Source: Planctomycetota bacterium (GTDB lineage Bacteria; Planctomycetota; Planctomycetia; Pirellulales; Pirellulaceae). From it: a DNA stretch of 46,777 bases. Each line of letters opens with the position of its first letter. Position 1 is the stretch's first letter. Both the position numbers and the translations under genes were made by a program. Shown here one piece after another: positions 40,641-46,777 of the stretch. Under the pieces are notes generated by a model, which saw nothing but the letters and a program-made list of their open reading frames with translations, made no database searches and had not been told where the DNA came from. The DNA is taken from the NCBI GenBank assembly GCA_016872775.1, contig VGZA01000047.1, forward strand, positions 1 through 46,777, given 5' to 3'.

Positions 40641-41561
40641 ATGCCGGGGTATCTGGAGGACCTGACGATTCGGCTCGCCGCCGGAATCGGGGAGCTTCCC
40701 GAGGAGACGCGGAATCGGCATGTCGCCTACCTGCGAGCGGCGCAGCGCCCCGACGGCGGCTTCGCGGGGCGGGAAGGCGGCAGCGATCTGTATTACTCCG
40801 GCTTCGCGCTGCGCGGCCTGACCATTCTCGGCGAACTGCACGGGCAGCTCGCCGATCATGCCGCCGGCTTCTACCGCGGCCGAATGACCGGCCGCGAGTC
40901 AGTCATCGACTTTCTTTCGTTGATTTACGGCGCAGTGCTGTTGCGGCAAGCGGCGGGGATCGACATCTTCGCTGCCAGTGCGGCGACATGGCGTGAAGCC
41001 GTGGCGGACTCCCTGCTCCAGTTCCAGCGCCCCGACGGTGGTTTCGCCAAAGGACGCGACGGGGCAGCCAGCAGTACCTACCACACGTTCTTGGTGCTGC
41101 TCTGCCTGCAGCTGATCGAACGACCCGTGCCGTCGCCCGAAGCGATCGTCGAATTCCTCCGCGGACAACAGTGCGAAGGGGGAGGCTTTCGTGAAATCCG
41201 AGCCAGCAAGCGAGCCGGGACCAATCCGACGGCGGCGGCGATCGCCTCACTGCGGATCCTGGGCGGCATGAACGCCGAGATCCGGGAATCGACGCTCGAT
41301 TTCCTCTGCGAAATGCAAAATGACGAGGGCGGACTGCGGGCCAATACGCGAATCCCGATCGCCGACCTGCTGAGTACTTTCACCGGTCTGCTGACGCTCG
41401 CGGATCTGGACGCACTGCGGGAAATCGATCTGGACCACGCACGGCATTTCGTGTCCGGCCTGGAACGCGAAGAAGGCGGATTCCACGGCGCCGCGTGGGA
41501 CCTGTCGCACGACGTCGAATACTCGTTTTACGGACTGGGATGCCGCGCGTTGCTCGGCTGA
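40641..41561 (+). CDS. Prenyltransferase/squalene-cyclase-repeat protein (protein prenyltransferase beta-like fold)
   Basis: 306 residues with five alpha-alpha repeats, each with a Q/E-x-x-x-GGF-type turn: QRPDGGFAGREG, QRPDGGFAKGRDG, QCEGGGFREIRAS, QNDEGGLRANT and LEREEGGFHGAAWD. This is the barrel of protein farnesyl/geranylgeranyl transferase beta subunits and terpene cyclases. The Asp-x-Cys and distant His that bind zinc in the transferases are not seen: the matching spots read IADLLSTFTG and DVEYSFYGLG. The cyclase DXDD motif is also absent. A catalytic role is doubtful; binding of a hydrophobic or prenyl ligand is possible. It probably shares a transcript with the thioesterase. Confidence 0.75.
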   Translation: MPGYLEDLTIRLAAGIGELPEETRNRHVAYLRAAQRPDGGFAGREGGSDLYYSGFALRGLTILGELHGQLADHAAGFYRGRMTGRESVIDFLSLIYGAVLLRQAAGIDIFAASAATWREAVADSLLQFQRPDGGFAKGRDGAASSTYHTFLVLLCLQLIERPVPSPEAIVEFLRGQQCEGGGFREIRASKRAGTNPTAAAIASLRILGGMNAEIRESTLDFLCEMQNDEGGLRANTRIPIADLLSTFTGLLTLADLDALREIDLDHARHFVSGLEREEGGFHGAAWDLSHDVEYSFYGLGCRALLG

Positions 41562-41616
41562 CGAACGCGGCGGCACGGCTCTGTTAGAACAACCCTGGTG
41601 GAACAATGTTTCATCT

Positions 41617-42068
41617 ACTAAAGGGGTTCCACTGGGTCGGTATTCCCGAGCCAGTGCTGATTGGGCGAGCGATCGGGGTGCCGCAACGGGACGTTCCAGC
41701 ACGCTACTTGAGCGAGGTCGAAGGCCCATCGAGTTTGCAGGACGGATTCTGGGAGTTACACGTGAGTGCGCGCAGACATTCGTGGAACGCGCACGAGCGT
41801 CGGAATCACAACTGTTCGCGCCGGTATTCTCGTCCAGCGCCATGGCAGGTAGAGTGTCTGGGCTCGTGGAAATGTCGAACTCGCTTTGGAATCTGTGGCG
41901 TCATTGATTCACTTTCGGTCCGTCGGCAGCAGAATCGGTCCCGTGACCCACTCTCGCCCTCGTCGTCGTTCGACCTGCACGCTGGAACGTCGCATTGAAG
42001 GACTACCGTCACTCGCCTGCTCGGCACTGGCTCGGGAATACCTCGCCAGTGGCACCCCCCTCGTGAAC
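41617..42068. repeat. Fold-back element: paired inverted REP-like repeats
   Basis: Two inverted copies, each 80-110 bp long, lie at about 41617-41720 and 41965-42068. They share GGTATTCCCGAGCCAGTGC exactly (41639-41657; reverse complement at 42024-42042). GACGTTCCAGC is also exact (41690-41700; reverse complement 41981-41991). Each copy itself contains a CACTGG...CCAGTG palindrome. The roughly 240-bp centre encodes no recognised protein. The whole 41562-42117 interval holds no other supported feature. It resembles a non-autonomous (MITE-like or paired-REP) element. Confidence 0.7.
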
Positions 42069-42117
42069 AAATAAATATTCTACAGAGCTATCCTGGCAGT
42101 GCCGCACCGCCCGCCGA

Positions 42118-42705
42118 TCAGACGACGAGTGGCTTTTCGGGCGGCTTTTTCTCATCGAACGTCTGCAGGTAAGCAGCCGATTCCAGCAACCAGGCAATCG
42201 GCATCAGAAACCAGGCCGCGACGACCCCCGCGTACGGAATGGCGGTGGGGGCGATCGACAAAGCGAAACTGATCAACGCCAGCAGAAAATAGTTGCGGAA
42301 CTCGCTGCGAGTCGTCGCCTCGTAACTGCGCGACAACGATGAGAACACACCCTCGCCACGATCGACGATCAGGAAGCACGGGAACATCCAGACGGCGGAC
42401 AGCAAAATCCCTGGAACGATACAGAGCAGACTGGCGAATATCATCGGCACAAGCGTTAGATAAAACAGGCCTATCAAGGAAAAGAAGCGATCAAAGATCT
42501 GGAACATGGCTCCCAGCTCGATCCGCTTGTCCTCGCGCCGCATCGCCTGAATCGTCATCAGGCAGATTCCTCCCGTTAACGGCCCGGCCAGCAGCGTCAA
42601 TGAAAGCAATGTGAGAAGCTCATACAGGAACGCCGCCAGCGCCAGAATGGGCCAGTTCCTCTTGTAGACGTCCAACGCCTCGTTGAAACAGCGGCCAATG
42701 TCCAT
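42118..42705 (-). CDS. Polytopic membrane protein of unknown function
   Basis: 195 residues from the ATG at 42705, with GAGG 8 nt upstream; a GTG nine bases earlier is the alternative. After a short cytoplasmic helix (CFNEALDVYKRNWPIL) there are about five hydrophobic segments, including LLTLLSLTLLAGPLTGGICL, IGLFYLTLVPMIFASLLCIV and LLALISFALSIAPTAIPYA. The YKRNW ... PLTGG ... VPGIL pattern resembles small DUF975- or glycerophosphodiesterase-membrane-domain-like proteins. I cannot assign transport or enzyme activity. The C-terminus is Lys/Pro-rich (DEKKPPEKPLVV). It lies between the fold-back element and the exported hydrolase. Confidence 0.65.
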   Translation of the reverse strand: MDIGRCFNEALDVYKRNWPILALAAFLYELLTLLSLTLLAGPLTGGICLMTIQAMRREDKRIELGAMFQIFDRFFSLIGLFYLTLVPMIFASLLCIVPGILLSAVWMFPCFLIVDRGEGVFSSLSRSYEATTRSEFRNYFLLALISFALSIAPTAIPYAGVVAAWFLMPIAWLLESAAYLQTFDEKKPPEKPLVV

Positions 42706-42826
42706 GCTCGTCACCTCGATTGTTCAGGCGGCTGCCGGTCGGACCGACAAGTGCGATCGCCGACCAGGTTGTAGCAGGTGGAACTCAGGTCTTTCCGGAC
42801 CGTCCGGTCGCGGCGTTGCGCTCCCG

Positions 42827-45034
42827 TCATTTACGCGCCGCCTCCGGGGTTGGTTCAAACTCGACCGTGATTTTTCGCTCCCAGCCCAGTTTCCGGCCGA
42901 CTTCGGTGCCCCAGCCGCCAAAATCGCGATCGCGAGTCACCACGGTCAGATCGGCGTTTTGCAGCGCCAGGGCCACAAGCCGTTCCTGGCCCAGGCATCG
43001 CTCATAATTCAAGAACGACTCGCGGTTCATCGCCCCCGCCTCGTCGCCTCGATCGACCAGCCGCAATCGCCGCAGGTCCCCAGCGACAGCGGTCACGAAT
43101 AGTGGAACCAGTCCTTCCCCCACAAGTTCCCAATGCGGCGGACCGACCTCCAGAAGTTCACACAACGCCCGACAGCCTTGCAACAGATCGTAGACCTGCA
43201 TCCCTTCCAAGGTCTGGCCGATCAGATACAAGCGGCGGCGCAGCCGCGTCTCGGCCTGCGCGCCGCCATCGATCGCGCCGGGGCCCACGCCACGCGGAGC
43301 GATGAACGCCAGGCTGCCCCCCTTGAGGTCCAGATCGCGAAACAGGTGCATCACCCAATTGGACGCATCGCCGGACCCTGCTTCCTTCCGCTCCGGAACG
43401 CCGGCGCTATTTCGATCGCCGCCAGGTTCGTCAGGTAGACTTTCGAATCGCCGCTTCAGTTCTGCGGCAAAACTCGGCCAGACTTCCTGATGCAGCGCCA
43501 CCATTCTGACCGAGCCCGAATTGCGTCGGTCCGTATCGGGTTGGTCCACAGTCAGTCCGTACAATCGAATCCAGATTCCCGGTTCGGATTCGCAATCCCA
43601 CGCGCGTAGACGCAGGTGCCTTGCACGCAGGTCGACCAGCGGAGGACCGTGATTTGGGCGAGCTGAAGGCGCCGATTCCGGCCAGGCGCGAAAAACTTTT
43701 TCCCGCAGCGTACGCCGCCAGCGTTCACTCTCCGCCGCCCAGTCCGCGGCGTTCGTGGGCAATTCCGGTTCGGGCGCCTTGGCGACAAACGATTCCTGGA
43801 TGCGCGTATTGCGTTGGTCCTCCGGATGCGCGGCGAAAACGCGCAACGATTCCGGCTCCAGCAAACGCACCGCGGCCCGCTCGATCAAACGATCCGATTG
43901 ACGCAGGTGCTGGTCAAACCAGCGCAGCGCATGAATCTGAAGCTCCTGCGTATCCTTGTGGGGGCCGGCCGTGATGTTTAACGCCAGCTTTTCGCCGGCT
44001 CCGTGCAGCTCGTAGATCCGCCGCGCTTGCCGGTAAGTGCGGTAGACGCCGTCGACCGGAAAGATTGTGTCACGGTCGGTATTGGCGATCAGCAGCGGCC
44101 GCGGGGCAACCAGTGCGGCGACCAGCGGATAATCCCACTGATACGTATTGACCATGTACATGCAGTCGCAATGTCCGTCCACACAACCGTCGACGACGTG
44201 GTTCTCCAGGTCGGTGATTCCGGCCACGGGTGCGGCGACTTTGATTCGCTCGTCGATCGCTGCGATCCACCAGCTGTAAGCGCCCCCTCCGCTGCGCCCG
44301 GAGCATCCGATTCGGCTGGCGTCCACCTCGGGCCGCGTCTGCAGATAGTCGAGCGCCCGAATGCAGTTCCAGGCCTCGACGCCGGCGGGAGTATAACCGC
44401 GACTCAACCACCACCACATGTCGTATCGGTAGGTGCCGTGGTGGATGCCTTCGATCTCTCCAAGTTGCAATGAATCGATCACGAAGCAGGCATATCCGTG
44501 CCGCGCGAACCAGATGCCGTGGTGCTGATAATGGACTTTGTTGCCGTAGCTCACATCGCCCTTCTTCACCGCACCGTGACCGCACAGATAGAGGATCGTC
44601 GGCAGCGGCGCATCGACCGTTGCCGGCAGGTAGAGATTGCCGGTAACGTAAAGTCCCGGTCGCGACTGGAACTGGATCCGCTCGACGACGAAGTCGTCTT
44701 GTTCGATTCGCCCTTCCACGCGAGTCTGAAGATCGGTGCGAAACGGTAGCGGGTCCAGTCCGAGCATTTCGAACAGCTGGCGACGGTATTCCTCTTTGCG
44801 AGAATTCCAGTCGTCAAGGTTCGTGATTTCCGCGAGCCAGCCATCGCGCAGCCGGACCGTCTCACGACGCAAATAATCCTGGAACATCTCCGCTGCACTC
44901 GCCGGACGGCGGCGTGTTGGAGCATCGTCCGCGCGGGCCCGCAACTGTGGTCCCCAGGCCAAAATCAACAGGCTCAACGTGACGGAACGGATTGTGCATG
45001 ATCGTTGGTCGCAGGGTTGGGTAGGGAAACCCAT
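42827..45034 (-). CDS. Exported alpha/beta hydrolase (acetyl-xylan-esterase/prolyl-oligopeptidase-like)
   Basis: 735 residues from the ATG at 45034, with AAGGAG 8 nt upstream. A frame open back to 45268 is not supported. A signal peptide (CTIRSVTLSLLILAWGPQLR) marks export. Residues about 60-370 carry the hydrolase core: LPTILYLCGHGA oxyanion-type loop, nucleophile S248 in SRIGCSGRSGGGAYSWW, an Asp in ANTDRDTIFP (320/322) and H359 in TAGPHKDTQ. The remaining 370 residues form a second region without a recognised domain. Such large esterase-like proteins are common in planctomycetes and may act on polysaccharide acyl groups, but the substrate is unknown. Confidence 0.8.
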   Translation of the reverse strand: MGFPTQPCDQRSCTIRSVTLSLLILAWGPQLRARADDAPTRRRPASAAEMFQDYLRRETVRLRDGWLAEITNLDDWNSRKEEYRRQLFEMLGLDPLPFRTDLQTRVEGRIEQDDFVVERIQFQSRPGLYVTGNLYLPATVDAPLPTILYLCGHGAVKKGDVSYGNKVHYQHHGIWFARHGYACFVIDSLQLGEIEGIHHGTYRYDMWWWLSRGYTPAGVEAWNCIRALDYLQTRPEVDASRIGCSGRSGGGAYSWWIAAIDERIKVAAPVAGITDLENHVVDGCVDGHCDCMYMVNTYQWDYPLVAALVAPRPLLIANTDRDTIFPVDGVYRTYRQARRIYELHGAGEKLALNITAGPHKDTQELQIHALRWFDQHLRQSDRLIERAAVRLLEPESLRVFAAHPEDQRNTRIQESFVAKAPEPELPTNAADWAAESERWRRTLREKVFRAWPESAPSARPNHGPPLVDLRARHLRLRAWDCESEPGIWIRLYGLTVDQPDTDRRNSGSVRMVALHQEVWPSFAAELKRRFESLPDEPGGDRNSAGVPERKEAGSGDASNWVMHLFRDLDLKGGSLAFIAPRGVGPGAIDGGAQAETRLRRRLYLIGQTLEGMQVYDLLQGCRALCELLEVGPPHWELVGEGLVPLFVTAVAGDLRRLRLVDRGDEAGAMNRESFLNYERCLGQERLVALALQNADLTVVTRDRDFGGWGTEVGRKLGWERKITVEFEPTPEAARK

Positions 45035-45348
45035 AACGAAACTCCTTTGACGCGAGCCGCAAAGCGTGAGCAGAGTTCGGGGAACGCTGGCGGCACTCGT
45101 CCAGCGCCCGGTTACGACTCTCGCAGTGACTGGAGGCGCGCGATGGCCCGCCGATTGTCGATTACGGCGGGGATCTGCCGCAAGTAGCGCGCAGATTTTT
45201 CGCGATTTGGAAGCGATCTGCGGCAGACGTGGCCCAGCCCCAAGGGCCCCTGGGTGGGCTGATAACAACGTGACAAGATCAACCCTGCTCGCTGGCGGCT
45301 CCCTGCGCCGAAGGCGTTAAACGCCGGAGCCCCGGGTCACGGCGTTTG
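45035..45348. other. Intergenic region with a long hairpin
   Basis: No gene. TCTGCCGCA (45174-45182) and TGCGGCAGA (45219-45227) form a perfect 9-bp stem with a 36-nt loop. GGCGTTAAACGCC (near 45316) and CCCAAGGGCCCCTGGG (near 45239) are further short palindromes. It contains the leader of the hydrolase gene. Confidence 0.5.
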
Positions 45349-46647
45349 CTATCGCACGCGGCACTTGAAGCGGATGATGCCGCCTTCGCCGACCTTGATC
45401 GGATCGGTGATCTCCCAACGCAAGACGAGTGATTCCCCCTCGTTCTCCTGCGTCATGAAGCTCGACTTCAAGGAGCATTCCGCGCTGTCGGCGACGTATT
45501 CCAATCGCGTGGTGAGGCTGTCGATGATTGTAACATTGCCGATCCGCTGATCGCCCAGATTGTCGAAGCGAATGGTGAACTCGATCTCCTCGCCGGGCTG
45601 GGCCTCGGACTTCGACGCGATCTTGACGATTCGGACGCGATCTTTGCCCTCAGGCAACTCGTAGAGCATCGTTTCCTGAGGCACGGAATTTCCCGTCATC
45701 TGGTTGGCGATCTTGCCGTCGAAGACGACCTGCACCATTTGATCGCTTGACCAAGCCATCGCCGCCCGATTGGCCTTCGCCAGCCGCGGCTGGTCGACGT
45801 TGTCGATCTTGCCTCGGCGAATGATCCCCAGGTCCTCGTACGGACGAAGCGTGTCTTCGAAACCGCGCAGCGTCCGCACGTCGTCCATCGTCACACCACG
45901 GGAATGTTCGATCAGATTGACCGTGGATCGGATGCCGTGTTGACGGACTGGCTGCACAGGCTGAACCGCCGTACCGGGCGCCACCCGATGTTCCTGGCTC
46001 TCCATCCGGATCGGTCGATCGACGGCCGCCAGGCCTTCGGCAATCTGCTGCTGACGCGGTCCCGTGACCTTGCGTACGGCGGCGAAGCGGGGCGCGTAGA
46101 TCGGAACGCGGTTGGAGGGCCGCACAACCGTTTTGCCCTGACGCGTGTCGTAATGAATGACCGTATCTTCCGTGTCCAGGCCATGCACCGACCAGTCGCG
46201 CCACACGTCGGCGGGTGAGTCACGATCGCCTCCGTCGTAAATATACTCGTCGTAGGGCCAGGGACCGGCGAGTCCCGGCGGCTGCCACGGATTCGGATAG
46301 GCGATTTCCTCTCCGTGCTCGAATGCCGGTGGGCAGTCTCCGACAACTCCGTGGGCGCCGCGCGTCGCCGAGGAAGGCAGGGCAGGGGGGGTGAACGAGA
46401 CTTTGGCGACGGCTGTTGCCGCTTCGCGATCGCTGTTTTCCGCGATGCGGGGCTGCGCGTCGGGCGTCGCCGCTGCCCCTGGTGACGCGGGTGTTTCCTG
46501 TGGCTGGTTCGATCGGCGAGCGATCGAGAGCGGGCCGCTCTCCCGAAGGCCCATTCCCGATCGGCAGGCGGAAGTCGCGCAAAGCAGCAGCAATCCGCAT
46601 AGGAAAAGCCAATGCCGCAGGCTGGATCTGTTGCGTACAATCCTCAT
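45349..46647 (-). CDS. Putative DUF11-domain lipoprotein
   Basis: 432 residues. The signal LRHWLFLCGLLLLCATSAC gives a lipobox with the Cys near residue 28. A Pro/Ala-rich linker follows to about 100, then a region with a WQPPGLAGPWPYDEYIYDGG segment that I do not recognise. The last ~110 residues (IASKSEAQPGEEIEFTIRFD, then NLGDQRIGNVTIIDSL) match the DUF11 beta-sandwich repeat, found in surface and envelope proteins. A single DUF11 copy is present. It is probably a periplasmic or outer-surface structural protein. The start at 46647 is the only good ATG before the signal. The last 130 bp of the window hold no further gene. Confidence 0.75.
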   Translation of the reverse strand: MRIVRNRSSLRHWLFLCGLLLLCATSACRSGMGLRESGPLSIARRSNQPQETPASPGAAATPDAQPRIAENSDREAATAVAKVSFTPPALPSSATRGAHGVVGDCPPAFEHGEEIAYPNPWQPPGLAGPWPYDEYIYDGGDRDSPADVWRDWSVHGLDTEDTVIHYDTRQGKTVVRPSNRVPIYAPRFAAVRKVTGPRQQQIAEGLAAVDRPIRMESQEHRVAPGTAVQPVQPVRQHGIRSTVNLIEHSRGVTMDDVRTLRGFEDTLRPYEDLGIIRRGKIDNVDQPRLAKANRAAMAWSSDQMVQVVFDGKIANQMTGNSVPQETMLYELPEGKDRVRIVKIASKSEAQPGEEIEFTIRFDNLGDQRIGNVTIIDSLTTRLEYVADSAECSLKSSFMTQENEGESLVLRWEITDPIKVGEGGIIRFKCRVR

Positions 46648-46777
46648 CGCGCGGCTCCTTGCGGTCGGCGTGTCTGCATTGGTGCCCCCGGTTGCATGAT
46701 CAAGGGCAATCGCGGATAGCGGACGGCGCCCCTGGTCCCTGGCGGAGACGAATCGGTTTCCAGGCCCGCGTCCCTCG

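Noticed and set aside
45035-45268. N-terminal extension of the exported hydrolase to 45268
   Set aside because: The signal peptide and AAGGAG both place the start at 45034; the extension is Arg-rich and lacks a ribosome site.
1-46777. tRNA genes, rRNA and CRISPR arrays
   Set aside because: I scanned the noncoding gaps and saw no cloverleaf-like sequence ending in CCA, no rRNA stretch and no regularly spaced repeats of 25-40 bp.

Overview
The window looks like a piece of a planctomycete chromosome, most like the Pirellulales. The evidence is two DUF1501 proteins (one only a fragment), a cytochrome-c/beta-propeller protein, an Flp-type pilin, a NagB-LmbE fusion, high GC with long antisense reading frames, and widely spaced genes on both strands. 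It is mostly housekeeping chromosome. I see no rRNA, tRNA, CRISPR array, prophage or intact mobile element. This placement is inference from family content, not from a marker gene.

Layout. 1-897 (-): 5' part of a membrane-anchored MutS-family protein, cut by the window edge. 1104-4782 (+): rpmB (bL28), then gatC-gatA-gatB for the tRNA-dependent amidotransferase. 4858-7926 (+): an orphan domain resembling the C-terminal half of SAM hydroxide adenosyltransferase, bioA, and an exported amidohydrolase. 8130-12163 (+): a pyruvate:ferredoxin oxidoreductase split into two genes, the second with an extra SH3-like C-terminus. 12416-14871 (-): aroC and an unknown membrane-anchored protein. 15130-15392: a DUF1501 gene start cut by an IS3-family remnant. 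15393-17606 (-): a c-type cytochrome with a propeller region and a small protein. 18275-18538 (+): a degenerate Flp pilin gene. 18482-20374 (-): the NagB-LmbE fusion. 20486-24894: a DUF1501 protein, a TPR protein, an unknown 107-aa protein and a low-complexity lipoprotein.

25119-27641 (-): superoxide dismutase, an AlkA-type DNA glycosylase and argG. 27783-29960 (+): recQ, overlapping tail-to-tail with a glycosyltransferase-39-like membrane protein (-). 31763-35450 (+): larB, nnrD, ribF and nrnA, a cofactor and nucleotide housekeeping run. 35715-39289 (+): a compact quinol:cytochrome c oxidoreductase made of a Rieske protein and a 953-aa fusion of b6-type cytochrome b, subunit IV and four haem-c sites. 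39861-41561 (+): rpsR with a clear terminator, a hotdog thioesterase and a prenyltransferase-fold protein. About 41617-42068: a fold-back repeat element. 42118-46647 (-): a membrane protein, an exported alpha/beta hydrolase and a DUF11 lipoprotein.

The most unusual items are the cytochrome b/c fusion, with a duplicated di-haem module and one CX3CH site, and the split pyruvate:ferredoxin oxidoreductase with its added C-terminal domain. Smaller oddities are the prenyltransferase-like protein without the usual zinc ligands, the Flp pilin that has lost its cleavage-site glycine, and the IS3 scar inside a DUF1501 gene. I found no multi-gene system that I could call wholly undescribed.
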